Of a stretch of 64,000 bases of DNA, positions 47,199 through 60,113 are shown in pieces. Below the pieces are notes generated by a model that worked only from the letters and a program-made list of their open reading frames with translations, did not search any database and had not been told where the DNA came from. Every line of letters starts with the position of its first letter. The first letter of the stretch is position 1. The position numbers and the translations under genes are program-made. Origin of the DNA: Theobroma cacao (lineage: Eukaryota > Streptophyta > Magnoliopsida > Malvales > Malvaceae); the NCBI RefSeq assembly GCF_000208745.1, contig NC_030852.1, positions 420,676 through 484,675 of the forward strand. The letters are read 5' to 3'.

Positions 47199-50100
47199 AT
47201 ATATGAGTCCTTTCTACTCCTTGTTCTTATTAATTTGTTTTAATTTGATATTTTTCTAGCATAAATGAACCTGTTAACCTGCTTTTGGTCATGACAATAT
47301 GAAAGACAAGTTTATGGTCTTGTGCTTCTCAATTGATCAAGAAAAAAAATATGAAAGGGTTCTTTTACTCATAAATATGATCTAAGAGTAATAATTGGTA
47401 TTTTGTAACAAAGTACACTTTATTATTTTATCTAATTAAATAAGATTAAAATAACTTAAATAGGTCTTAAGTATCATTCGATATGAATATTGATTTTTGC
47501 ATATATTTCTTCTTCTATGTACCCTTTGCATCCTCCATTTCCCATATTCAAATATTATGGAAAGGTAAAGGTAGGATGTATCATGTGCATTGGGCACTGG
47601 TAAATAGGTAATAGGCAAGCCATCATTCGGCTAACTTAATCTAGTAAAAAATGCAGATCTCAAGACTAAATCACCTCACCTTGGGCATTCCCCATTTAAA
47701 GAAAAAAAATTAATGAAAGTTCATGTATACATCAATGTAAATAAAATGAATAATTTAGACAAATTTAATGTAAAGTTGGGTTAATCTAGACGCGATGGAA
47801 ATTAAATTTCAACTTAATAAAATTACATGACATGCATAATGATTATTAAATCGAACAACTAAATTGAACAAATTACATGTTTATAAAAAACTAAACAAAA
47901 AATTTAACATGTCATTAGCCATTCATGCGTAAATCCAATGTTATATTTTGTATAATTAATGCCAAATCCGTATATTATATACTGACATTGGTTACAATGA
48001 TATTTAAGAAAGAAATTTATAATTAATACATGATCTTCTCTTGAATTTCATGAAAATAATGCATTAAATTCAAAAACAAATAAATAATAGTTTAATTATT
48101 CCTTAAATATAGGGGGAAAGAAAAACCCCACAAAACCATGCACGACACGTAAGGAGAATATGAATCCAACACGTGCACATGAAAACATGACGACATTTAC
48201 TCCCTCTCTCTATGATATAAGAAAAAGAAAAACGCCCCTGTTTGCCTCTCTTTGCCATCTCCATTTTCCGTTCGTTGCTCGGGAATCTCCTTTTTATAAG
48301 ACGATTCAATCTAACCCTCTTCTTGAAATTTTTCTTGGCAAAATATACCCTTTTCCGCTAAAACGTAAGATACCCATCCCAGGTTTTCCTTCACAGTTTT
48401 CTTGGTTTGTTTTTTTTTTCCTGCAAGTGATCAAACAGGGAATAGATTGTTGGTCGTCTGGCGACTCTTTTGGCCACAGATCTTAAATTAATTACGTTTC
48501 AGTAGGATTTTAAGTTTAAAAGGATTGAGAAATGATGAATTTGATTCTGTTTTTTCCTCTTTTTGCCTTGTATTTGCTTTCTAGTGCATTAAGAAAGGAC
48601 CATTTCAGAACCGGGGTTTATATAATTTCTTTTTTATTTTTTGAGATAGTTTTTATTGTTCTGGGTAATGAGTGGTCTCAATTAAGGATCAGAGAGATTT
48701 GTATTTGTACTGTTCCAATGCAAATGTGTAAAGTAGGGATTGTTGCTTTCTTTTTATTTGCTAATTATCACAAAATTCTTGCTTTTAGCATTGTTAGTTT
48801 TTTTTTTCATTTTAGACTGGAATTATGCATTGTAGGATTGTATATTGATGTTATGAATCAATGCTGGAAGAATAGGGAAGTTGTTGATTCAATTAGATGG
48901 GTTTAATATGTTCAGCATAAGCAGCTAGCGGCTGTGTGAAGTTTTTTGCCTTTTTCCCAGTGTGCAAGTTGAGAAATTCATATACTGGATTTGCACCAAT
49001 ATTAATATCTATGGAACTACTGGGGATTGAATCTTCTATCTTTTAGAGCTTTCACCATTCGGGTTTGTTTTAGATGGATGTGAATATGCTAAGTTTGGGG
49101 CTTAGCATCTAGCTTGTTTATGCATGAACAAACTTGTCAAATTTTCCTAAACCCGCAGTTTTGGTTCGGGGTCATATGCCAATCCAGGTAACTAAAGAAT
49201 CTATGTAGTTATGGTTATAATTACATATATTTATTACTTTTGCAGATTCATTTGCTGTTAAAAATCATGAGATAAAAAATTTTCACATTTTAATGGTAAG
49301 CTGGGCTGGAAATTTTCTTGGTTAAATGAGTGTGCTAAGACAAATATTCCTCATTGGGGAATTTGAAATCAGTTTGAAAGGTTATCGTAGTCTTTTTCTT
49401 CCATTTGTTCATGTTCTTTATGTCAAAAATGCTATATTGTTTGACCATACTAACTTTGTGTCATCTCTGCCTTAGTTACTTATAACTATTGTATAGCCAT
49501 TTGGCATGAAAAGTGTTCTTTAACACCGTACTTGGCAATAATTCTACTTTGTTGAACCAGTGTACTTACAGCTGAACTTGTTGGCTCATATTGTAGTTAA
49601 AGCTTTTGATATTCATAGCAAGCTTTTGTGGTTTTGTATTGATCTCAGGATGTATCAGGCTAGCTATATATAAAAGAGAAATAGAATCAAGAACAAATGA
49701 AGCAAATCGGTCATAAGTTACTGACTTCTAACCTGCATAACTGAGTGGTTAAGCATCAAACAAAGGCATTGTCTGGACTATTTCTTTTTGCTAATTTTTT
49801 CTGTATGGCTTTAGTGGCCCTTTCTAAGCATTGTTATATAAGTGTAGGAAACAATTTACTTGGATTTAGAGGTTTCCTTTAGTTTCATAAACGGTCAAAT
49901 ATTCAAACCTCACTATCTTACACCAAAAACAATGATGTGGTTTGTTTGGTATTAGTTCTCTTGATATACTTGTTTTGTTCTCCGCAGCAACATTTATTTT
50001 TGGTCGTTGCATAATATTTGAGGTTTCTTTGAATGCAGCATTTTGCTTTATGCTATATACTTTTGGATGTGTACAAGTTAATATTGCCTTTTCTCGTATA

Positions 50101-50270
50101 TCAGATTAGTTTGTCCTAAGCAGTTTTATAAATAAGAAAATTTTGGATAATTGAAGTTTGTAAAAAGTGAAGTTCATTACTTTAAATTTTATTTTTGCAG
50201 AAAATGCAGAATGTTAATTTTATTGATGACATTTTGGCAGGTAGTTGGAATTTAATTATATTGGCTTACA
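47199..50270. other. Intergenic spacer and presumed 5' leader of the E2 gene
   Basis: 47200-48100 is AT-rich with nothing recognised. From about 48230 the sequence becomes pyrimidine-rich and leader-like, and a short stretch just before 50271 follows a TTTTTGCAG acceptor. A long 5'-UTR intron is therefore likely but its borders cannot be fixed. The open frame 48532-48906 is T-rich and hydrophobic and is not considered a gene. Confidence 0.45.
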
Positions 50271-52764
50271 ATGTCTTCCCCAAGCAAGAGGAGAGAAATG
50301 GATGTAATGAAGTTGTAAGTTTCTCTTTCATATTTACATCTTCATATTCAGTGATGCTTTACGCTCACATGATAATTTCAATCTATTTTCATTTTGTCGG
50401 TGACATTTTGTAATTTTTTTGCCTTTAAAGAAATCATAGGGTTTTCCCTAGGTGTTTTTGGGCACTAATCTTTGCAATCACCTAAGGAGGTGCTAGGGGT
50501 TAGTGTGGCCGATGCACCCAGACCAGCTGACTTAATCACATATCTAGGGATTTGGGTAAGTTGGGCTGTTTTGATCTGTAAGCCTAGCCGGGTAGCATCA
50601 TTAAGATATAGTTGTAGCAAAGATGGTTACTCCAATGGAATTTGTCGAGTTGAAACATTTCTTATCTCATAAATGGATTGTATGTGGAAATATGTTAATA
50701 ACGGGACTGCCTGGCTGCTGAGTGCTGCAAATTGGTTCAGTTGCATAATGAGTTTGATTTTGTCAGTCTTATTAACTCATTTCTTATCTTGTTACTTTTG
50801 TAAAATTTTAACAAATTCTACCTCATTGGTTTCAAGTGCAAATAGAACTTTTACTTTGCAGTTAACTTTGTAGAGAGCTTTAATGTGGTTTTATCTGCAA
50901 TTTTAGGACATGAGGTCCTTTGAGATGTGAGATTCTCTAAGCCAGGCAGCTTAAGCCATCTATGAATTGGATTGTTAATTTGATTGGCATTGATTCATTA
51001 AATACATACGATATTCAACTGTGTCTATGGTGTTGGTTCTGATTTTCCACAATCCACATAAGCCATCCATGAACAGCTAGATTGGTTAATGGTCTTCAGA
51101 ATTCACCATTATTATGTGGTGAGTTTGTTGCATTTGGATGGGGCTTCCTCTTGCATATAACAACCTAGAGATGATTTCTCCTTTTGGTTTGCCTGATTGA
51201 TTATTTTATTTCTCGTTATATCTACTTTATTAAAATGATGACACTGTTTCCCATTTTCAATTTGTGAAAGCTTTACTGAATTTAGCAATTGTTGCCTAAA
51301 TTTTGGGTTTTTTAAATCTGAGTTGCTAATGAGTTTTTATCTCTTTGGCACTTCTCACTTGTTCATTTTATCCAGGATGATGAGTGATTACAATGTGGAA
51401 ACAATAAATGATGGACTCAACGAATTCAACGTTGAATTTCATGGTCCCAAAGAAAGTATGCTTATATTACTTCTGGTTTATATATGTTTCTGGTTATCTG
51501 TTTTTTTTTTTTTCTTGCTCAGCAAGTTATCTGTTATTTATGATTTCTTTTGCACGTTATTTGTATGTGATCATTTTTCCTTTCTTCCTTTAATATCCTT
51601 AACCTCTTCAACTGAGATGTTTGCAGGCCTGTATGAAGGTGGAGTTTGGAAAATCCGAGTTGAGCTTCCTGATGCTTATCCATACAAGTCCCCTTCTATT
51701 GGGTTTATGAACAAGATATTCCACCCAAATGTTGATGAAATGTAAGCAATTTATAATTTCAAAGTCTGACTTTTACAGATTGCAATATCTTCTGCTTTAG
51801 TTCTTTCTTCTTTTACTGTCTTGAAAAATGATCCAATTGAGCTGTCATGGTCAGCCATCTAAAAAACGGAATGGTTAGGCTATGGTCCTAAGATTCTCTT
51901 ATTTAAAATTAATTCTTAATAGACCAGGATTCTGGTAACCTTTTGTCCATGTTGATTATTGTTTAAAGTTATGACGCAGCCTGAATTTGTTCTGTATTGA
52001 ATTAATTGCAGGTCCGGTTCTGTATGCTTGGATGTTATTAACCAATCATGGAGTCCAATGTTCGGTAAGCATCATTTAACTACCAATGCTTACCAAAAGG
52101 CCATCGATTTTATCTATTTTCTTGATTGGCACCTTTGCAATGCCCCTATACATTTTTTTTTTTTTTGAAATATTACATTTTCTTCTCCCACACATGAATT
52201 AGTAAAAGCTGCTTTCTTTCTGGTATTTGTTCAGTCAAATGAGCTGTTCGTGATTTTTTTTTTTCTGTTGCTGCAGATCTTTTAAATATTTTTGAAGTTT
52301 TTCTTCCACAACTCTTGCTTTACCCAAACCCTTCGGACCCCCTAAATGGGGATGCAGCATCATTGATGATGAAGGATCGGAAGCAATATGATCAAAAAGT
52401 AAAAGGTGAAGATATTGAATTGGTTTACCCTTCCTTCTTTCCATTCACATTTGCTTTAGTTGAATGGCTCCAAAGAAATCTTTTACTCTCTACATTTGAA
52501 AATTTTGTGATTTGGGAACTCAGAATTACTGTCCATGAGAAGTGTATAAGAAAGAGAGGGCAGTTGCCCCATAAATATTCCTTTCCAGGGTGAGTGATGT
52601 AACAAGTGTCTTTTACCGATGTGGAAACAGAGTACTGTGAGCGATACGCAAAGAAAGAAAACATCACAAAATCCACAGCTGATGAAGAGAGCGATGAAGA
52701 AGATGTCACTGATGAAGAAAGCAAATCTAGTGATGATGAAATCGCTGGACATGCAGACCCATAA
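50271..52764 (+). CDS. E2 ubiquitin-conjugating enzyme (Arabidopsis UBC4/5/6 type)
   Basis: Six coding exons: 50271-50314, 51376-51455, 51627-51741, 52012-52064, 52277-52405, 52631-52764. All introns are GT-AG and all joins keep frame, giving 184 residues. The product starts [20 protein letters not shown] and holds the UBC fold: [24 protein letters not shown] at 74-76, and the active-site Cys85 in [16 protein letters not shown]. An acidic, serine-rich tail follows (about residues 155-180). This matches the Arabidopsis UBC4/5/6 group, related to human UBE2H and yeast Ubc8. The enzyme takes ubiquitin from E1 as a thioester on Cys85 and passes it to E3-bound substrates or lysines. No defect is seen. 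Confidence 0.93.
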
Positions 52765-53736
52765 CAGAACTCGGGGACTTGGCTCAATGAGCTAAACACC
52801 TGATAAAAGCAGCAATGAACCCCTTTGTTGTTCTCCTCAGCATAGAAAAATAGAAGTGATAAGAGATTTCAAAATACTAGGGGTCACAAGAAAAATGGAC
52901 AGAACAATTGATACACTAAATCAAATATGTTTATCATCATCTCTTGTTAAGTAATTATTTGATTGTCTCAACAGCCTTTTATTTTCTTTTCCCATTAGAT
53001 CTCTGTACTAGGAGATTACAAATATTTGAATATATATATATATTGTATATGCTGAGAATTTGTTTACATTTGTCATCAATAACTTCAGTGATACATGATA
53101 GAGCCCAATAAGTAGGAAATATTGCAGGGAAGATCCCAGTTTCATATTGAAAGACATTAATTAATGGAACTGCTTGATTCACTTTGTGAATGAAGCAACA
53201 CAGAATCCGTCTTAGTACTTGATTACTTATTTATTAAGTGATGCTTTCTGCTGAGCAATGCATTTGTCTGATTTCAATCAACATTCTGAAGCTTGCTAAA
53301 AATTCAGGGTTTCGGCTGAAAGATTCCTTGCCAATTGATTGCTGGATTTAGATCAGTGACAAAGCTGCATTTGTACTATATATATATATTTAATATTGAT
53401 CCTTTTCTAGGTCCTGAAGAATTGGTTTGTGAGACACCAACTGAGAAAGACCTGGCGTTTCGGAAATGCTTGACTATTTCACTCTGCCGGCAGTCATTTT
53501 TTTTTTATGTCACTTTGGCGGTTTGCCTCATTCCCGAGTCATTATTGACAGTCGTATCCAGACTTTGTAAATTCAGCCATTTGGCAAGCAAAAGTGGGCA
53601 GTGCAACAGTTCCCGCCTTGTTATTTTCTGTTTGTTCTACGATTCATGATCAAGCAAACCCCATTTCATAAAGAAGGCAAAAGCAGGCAGATCATCCTGC
53701 TCATTTTTTGCTAAACCTTGCTTGTTTTTTTCGAAA
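52765..53736. other. Intergenic spacer between E2 and receptor-like kinase
   Basis: 3' flank of the E2 gene and promoter of the kinase gene. Short AT run at about 53031-53042. No other gene found. Confidence 0.55.
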
Positions 53737-55838
53737 ATGAACCCAGTTTCCATTCGGGTTCTGCCCATTTTCATCTTTCTCCTCTTCCATGTGTCAAATT
53801 CTGAAGATGAAGAAGTGAAGCAATCACTGGTGGAATTCTTGGACAAACTTGCAGCTGGAAATGTTGAGAGAGGTCAAAGTTGGGGTTGGAACATGACTTC
53901 AGACCCCTGCAAAGACAACTGGAAGGGTGTATCCTGTGATTTGAAATTGCAATCCGTAAAGAAAGTAGTTCTTGATGAGCTAAATCTTACTGGAGTTCTA
54001 GATATTGGTTCTGTCTGCAGGGCAAGCTCCCTTTCCGTGCTTAGCCTGAACAAGAACAATGTTGTTGGATTGATATCAGAAGAGATAGGGAACTGCAAAC
54101 GTTTGACACACCTGTATTTAAGTGGGAACCAATTGTCCGGTGACCTTCCGGAGTCTCTGAAACAGTTGAGTAATTTGAAAAGGTTCGATATATCTTTTAA
54201 TAACTTCTCTGGAGAGGTTCCTGATTTATCTCGAATTTCAGGCCTGGTTACTTTCCTTGCTCAGAACAATCAGCTGAGTGGAGAGATACCAAATCTTGAT
54301 TTTTCCAATCTGAGACGGTTCAATGTCTCCAACAACAACTTCAGTGGTCCAATTCCTGATGTTAAAAGTCGGTTCTCTGCAGACAGTTTTTCAGGTAATC
54401 CTGAACTATGTGGAGAATTGGTCTCAAAGGCATGCCCGCCATCAGCAGCACCACCATCAACAAGGAAATCTAAAGATTCATCAAGCAAGGATTTCCTTAT
54501 CTACTTTGGTTATGTAGCTCTCGGCCTGATCATAGTGCTACTCGTTGCCTACAAATTAGTCCGTAAGAAGAAGCCAAAAGAAGAAAAGAGTGAGGCTGTG
54601 AAAAAGGGAGTGGAAGCAAAGACTAGCAGCAATAAGACTAGTAGTACTTCCAACGAATCCAAGACCACTGAGCATAAGTCAGAGTATTCAATAAGTTCTG
54701 CTGAGAGTGGAGTGGCCTTGTCATCGCTTGTAGTTCTCTCAAGTCCAACAGCCCAAGGTTTAAGATTTGAGGACCTTCTTCGAGCTCCGGCTGAATTGCT
54801 AGGAAAGGGAAAACATGGAAGCCTTTACAAGGTAATGCTTGATAATGGTGTGACAACCTTGGCTGTGAAGAGGATAAAGGACTGGAGTGTTACAAGCGAA
54901 GACTTCAAGAGCAGGATGCAGAGGCTGGACCAGGCAAGGCATCCGAATGTATTGCCATCAGTTGCATTTTATTGTTCCAAGCAAGAGAAGCTCTTGGTGT
55001 ATGAATATCAACCAAATGGCAGTCTTTTCAGGCTCCTCCATGGTAATCTCATTCTCACTAATTCTGCTGTAGAATTTGATTTTATACCTTCAAAATTTCC
55101 TTGGAGAATACAACAGATACATAGACACAAATAGATACTAGTTTATGCTCACGGGCAAAAACAACCAGGATCAAACTGACATGGAAACCTGGCTTTTCTG
55201 CCCTAGGCTGCTTAAGATAATTTATAATCAAACAACGATGCTCCCTTGTTGATTCAGGATCCCAAAATGGCCAGGCATTCAACTGGGGAAGCAGATTAAA
55301 CGTAGCAGCTAGCGTTGCTAAGGCTTTGGCATTTATGCATGAGGAGCTCCGTGAAGATGGAATTGCTCATGGTAACCTGAAATCCACGAACATTCTGATC
55401 GACAAGAATATGGATCCATGTATCAGTGAGTATGGACTAATGGTGTACGACAGTCAAGACCAAACATTCCATTCTCCATCCAACAGCTTCATCATCAACA
55501 ACGATTCAGACCGTGGTCAAACCTATGGAAGCTTTCAAGCTGACAACTATGGTTTTGGGGTGATCCTTCTTGAACTTCTTACAGGGAAGCTGGTGCAGAA
55601 TAATGGCTTTGATTTGGCTCGATGGGTGCACTCGGTGGTTAGAGAGGAATGGACCGTTGAAGTGTTTGACAAGGACTTGATTCTGGAGGGTGCAAGCGAA
55701 GAGAGGATGCTGAACCTGTTGCAGATAGCACTCAAGTGCATAAATCCTGATCCTCACGAAAGGCCAAGCATAAACCAAGTTGCTGTAATGATCAACACAC
55801 TGAAAGATGAAGAAGATAGATCCAGCTCCGAACCATGA
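53737..55838 (+). CDS. LRR receptor-like pseudokinase (inactive receptor kinase At2g26730-like class)
   Basis: Two exons, 53737-55042 and 55258-55838, GT-AG intron, 628 residues. Residues 1-22 are a signal peptide. LRRNT with DPCKDNWKGVSC is at about 25-68, five or so LRRs at 75-215, one membrane helix at about 253-275, a Lys/Ser-rich juxtamembrane segment, and a kinase-like domain from about 340. The Gly loop (LGKGKHG) and Lys378 are kept, but the catalytic HRD reads HGN (473-475) and DFG reads EYG (493-495), so phosphotransfer is unlikely. Family members act as plasma-membrane signalling scaffolds or co-receptors. The start at 53737 is the first ATG; an upstream in-frame TTG is not used. 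Length and exon structure are normal for the LRR III class. Confidence 0.92.
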
Positions 55839-56655
55839 ACACTCCCCAACACCTAATGTAAAAAATATTTGCTGTTGGGAACCCACAATTCCAACTCAAA
55901 TCGCTGTAATCTACCAATGCCTTTTTTGTATGTTGTAAACTATTCTTTCCTTCAAAACTTATGATGGTATGAAAATTTAATTTTGTTCATATATTCTACA
56001 AACAAAGAAGTGCTCGTTAATTCTTGGCATAGCTGAGTTTCTCTTGAAGTGGTGTTTGATACTAGGATTGCGTAGCACAGTGTCATGAGTTAACCTTGTA
56101 TCAAACTATTACAGGATAGAGTTATTTATGAGATTGAGTGTTTTGTACCTGTAAGAGAAGTGTCTCTCTTTCAAACAATGTAATGGCTCGTGGTGATACC
56201 TTCAAAAATACTTGTTAAGTCTTTAGGGAAAGATTTTTGAAAAAAAGAATGTCCTCATTTCAAACATTGTAATGACTACTGGTAGAGTACTTGTAAAATC
56301 TAATAAACTCTTTATAGGGAGTAAGTAGTTGACGGATTGTTAAGCTGTCTCACTGGTAAAGGTATGTTTGTAGTGGATCATCTAGGACTACCCCTATGGC
56401 TCGACGATGACGTGTCTTGGTCCCTTTGTAATTAATTTCAGATTAATAAAATATTTTTTTGATTATAACTTAGTGGTTGCATATATGACATTCAGTATGC
56501 TTTTTGATTTTGATGCGGATTCTCTTAGTTTGATTTGTTGCTATTATAATAGTTGGAACAAATATAATTGAGTATTGGTTGACTTGCGTGGAAGTGTCCA
56601 CTCAAGTACCGCACGAACTATCACATACTTGGAGAAGGAGCGTAGTCGATGACAG
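55839..56655. other. 3' flank of the receptor-like kinase gene
   Basis: Noncoding. No feature identified before the TRIM-like remnant. Confidence 0.5.
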
Positions 56656-57011
56656 TTGGTATAAGAGCGGACTCTGAATACTAGTAATGTATTATTGAGG
56701 ATAATGAACCTTTGTTGAAGTAAGGGAGGATGTCACGGTCTTCGTGTAGATGTGAATCTCACATCGTCGATATAATGCTCCCAGCGGGTGAGTCACAAAG
56801 TTCCACATCGAAGAGAAAATCTCAACGAGGAGTAAGGGTGGATGTCATGATCGGAGTGATGAATCCCACATTGATTATGTACTAGAGTGATACTGGGAAT
56901 ATAATGGTTCACGTAACTTTTAACCTGTGAGGCGTCTTTTGTGAGACAAAACCGTGAGTCTAACAAGCTAAAACGAACAATACCTCACAAGAGTTGGTGT
57001 GGACTGTGACA
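56656..57011 (+). mobile_element. TRIM-like retrotransposon remnant
   Basis: A primer-binding-site-like TTGGTATAAGAGCGG (one mismatch to the tRNA-Met type) at 56656-56670 is followed by a short noncoding interior. A purine tract (AGGAGTAAGGGTGGA) then leads into a 169-bp LTR-like segment, 56843-57011, which runs TGTCATGATCGG...GGACTGTGACA. Layout and ends are those of terminal-repeat retrotransposons in miniature. The 5' LTR is not recognisable before 56656. A second TGTCACGGTC block at about 56733 may be another partial LTR. No coding capacity. Confidence 0.55.
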
Positions 57012-57558
57012 CACAGTCTTGTGTATTTAATTAGTAAAACAATACTTCTCATGTGTAGTAAATAATATTCTTGAAAATATTATTTATTATTTTTAAAAGA
57101 ATAAGATAATCAGTTTATCACACATTAAATATTTCTTTTTCTTTAAATTGAAGGATTTTAACTATACATTTGATATTAATGATTAGTATTAGTTGATTTC
57201 ATTATTTTGATTTTTTTTAAAAAAATAAAGTGAAATAAGAAGTATGAAGAAATTCAGAAATTTCAAATATGCAATAATTGTTTCACTTCATAAATGTTAA
57301 AACCTTTCCAAAAGAATTATCAATGATATTTAATAAAATCCGAAAGATATGTTCTCAATAATTACAATTGCAAAGATATATTTATTGATTGAATAATTAC
57401 TAATTGAAGAAAATATATCTCGTGTGGAATTTTTTTTATAAATATCCAAAATAATAACCATTCCAATACATAACAAAAACAATTAATTCTAATATCAATG
57501 CTCTTTATTCTTTGAAATAAATCAAATCTCTTATCCATCTTTTACCTTTCATTGTATC
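57012..57558. other. AT-rich spacer
   Basis: Noncoding sequence; no feature identified. Confidence 0.5.
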
Positions 57559-58226
57559 TAGATTTGACAATTTGTGTTTTCGTGTCTTAAATGTGTCAGA
57601 CACGATTAGACACGAAACACACTAAGATTAAACACAAATACGACAAGAATAATATTTGTGTCTTAAATCTGATATGTTTAATAACCGTATAACACGATAT
57701 GACACGATTAACACATTTGTTAAATGTGTCAATATACGAAACAACATGATGATTAATACGTTTAAATAAAAATATTTATAATTAAATATAATTTTATTAT
57801 TTAAATTTAAAATTAATAATTATAACAAAACAAAAACAAAAACATCAATATAACAAAACAAAAGTTCAAAATTAGGGTTCTGCGAGAACTTTTAGCATAA
57901 AAAAAAAGTTCAAAATTAGGGTTCTGGCATAATTACATTATTATCTTTATAAAATTTAAAAAACTTTTTAAAATAATTGTTTACAATTATTTAAGTGAGG
58001 TTAAAATAATTTTTTACTATTAATTTTTAAAAAATTGATAAACATGTCATGTATATATGTTTAAACACGTTTATACGTTTAAATTAAACGTGTTTAAATG
58101 TATTTTAAATGTATTATTCGTATCTCATACGTTAAGACACGAAAATTTTTATGTCTTAAACGTGATTAAGTATGAAACATGTTAAACCTGTATATTTCCG
58201 TGTCGTGTTCAAAATTATCATATCTA
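57559..58226. mobile_element. MITE with imperfect terminal inverted repeats
   Basis: The left end GATTTGACAATTTGTG (from 57561) and the inverted right end GATATGATAATTTTGA (complement, up to 58224) match imperfectly, flanked by TA on each side, giving a 664-bp noncoding element. The outer parts are rich in GACACGA/CGTGTC words in both orientations. Two copies of AAAAGTTCAAAATTAGGG lie about 45 bases apart near 57860 and 57905. The superfamily is uncertain; TA flanks suggest a mariner-like origin, but an 8-bp hAT duplication cannot be excluded. Confidence 0.5.
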
Positions 58227-60113
58227 ATTACATTTTAAGCTTATCCGATTAAATTCGTTAAACACCAGAGAAATTAGTCTAAATGAAAATGACATTTAGA
58301 CGTCTTGAAACCATTTCTTTTATTCAAGCACCGATATTAATTGCTGATTAGTCTGTGTCTTAATTACAAGATGACGTGTTTCATACATATACAATGATCA
58401 TGGTGTTGATCAAAACCGAACACACCTCTTTAAGTAGCAAGCTTGTCAAGAAGAGAATGATTGATTTAGATATTAGATGATTCAAGAAACCAAGTACATA
58501 GAAAAAGATTAAGACCAAACCAAGAGCTAATCTACCCTCTTGTCGGTAAGGATTCAAGAGGAAAGACAGAAACATAACCAAAAAAAAAAAAGAGTCCTAG
58601 CATCTGTGAAGTTACCATTATACTATGTTTGGTTATAATCACTCTGTTCAGGGTGGGCGGCACAATCATCGACTCACTTGGCAGCCATGCGTGCAAGCAA
58701 AAGGAGACATAAGCCTTCAAGACCCTACCATTTGGTTTTGTCCATAACCTTTATAGACTTTTCTCATTTCATCATATCCACGCGTAAGGGAATGATCCAA
58801 GGGGAAGCAGAGGAAATTTCTAACCCAACAGATGAGAGATTTTTCATCATCAATATAATTTAATACTTGCCGTCAAGTATAGAGAATCACGTGATAATTT
58901 ATGGCAGAGAGGACACTAACAGAAGAGATAAGATTTACTTGGAAATTATATTAAATTTTTAAAATGAATATCTAATTTAAAATTAATTACTTTTATATAT
59001 TTGAGAATATCTCAACTTAACGGACTAGGGATTTTAAAACAGCAGTAGTAGTAGTAATCAGCATTGTTTAAGAGCTTGTGACTGGTTAAGTAATTGCTTT
59101 CTTGTTTTCCATCATTTCATTGTTGGCCATTTTAGCTTGCTTGGGATAGAGATTTGATTGCTAAGTCAAAGTCGGTTGATAAAGAAATTGGGGGGGTTAA
59201 AAAGAATCCAAAAAAGCCATTTCTTTCTCATCTTTAAAGAATTTTTTTACTGGATGTAACTGAGGTGTGACCAGAATAAATTGATGGGGGGTTTGCCGTG
59301 ATTAGCAGGCAATCACACAAAGAAAAGAAGCATCATTAAAGGGTAATAATTAAGTAAAAATCCTGATGAATTCTCCCAATAAAGAAGTCACCCTTTTGAC
59401 CACTGTGGATAATCAAAGTTGGTGTTTTAATGGTGGACCTGTGTGTCAATTATTTCTCAGCTTTTCTTGTGCTCTTCCTGAACTTTTTAGTCAGGTTTCT
59501 ATAACCCATTTAGACAGGTCTAAAAGTGGTGTTGCCAAGGGTTACCAATTGGCCATGCACTGTTTCAATGTGGAAATGGTTTTAGACTTGGCCATTGCCA
59601 CTACCATCCAGGCTCCCCACAGCCAATCCAACCCTTGTCCACTAATTCTCTTGTACTCTTCGTGTATAAAACAAAGTGAAAAGCTGTGCTTTTTGTGGCA
59701 CAAAACAGAGGCCTTTCAGCTACAAAGAACCAACCAAAATCATAAAAGGACTCTCTTTCAAATGGCTTTTCCATGTGTACTCTCCGTCCCTCAGGTTGGT
59801 ATTATCCACTATTCTCTGAACTTGTTAATTTGCAGCCATCTTCTTTTCTAAATCTTGCTTCACATTTGATTCTTCAATTTTCTAGTTAAGTGTCTTCTGA
59901 AGAACTCAGCAGAATTTGATTACATTTCCCTTTTTCCTTTTTTGGCATAGCTTCCTTAATTCTGCTGACAGAATATATACTACTACCTAGCTTGCAAGGA
60001 AGAATATCTTTTGGAGAGTAACTCAAAAGGAATTGATAGCAAAGAGCTTTGCTTTTGTGCCATGAAGAACAAAAGACAACAAAAGAGTTCCATTTGCTTT
60101 TGAGCATGCATAT
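58227..60113. other. Intergenic spacer and ATL promoter region
   Basis: No recognised gene. The open frame 59366-59851 (plus) is fairly long but shows no domain and lies in the likely promoter of the ATL gene. (AGT)n-like triplets occur near 59042-59056. Confidence 0.5.

Noticed and set aside
48532..48906. Hydrophobic plus-strand frame of 124 codons
   Set aside because: T-rich sequence in the presumed leader intron of the E2 gene; composition explains the frame.
53335..53649. 104-codon plus-strand frame before the receptor-kinase gene
   Set aside because: No domain; a spacer between two well-supported genes.
56656..57011. Cassandra-type TRIM carrying a 5S rRNA-like promoter
   Set aside because: No 5S internal-promoter motif was seen in the LTR-like segment, so only the general TRIM label is kept.
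59366..59851. 161-codon plus-strand frame upstream of the ATL gene
   Set aside because: No recognisable family and mixed composition; placed in the likely promoter region.
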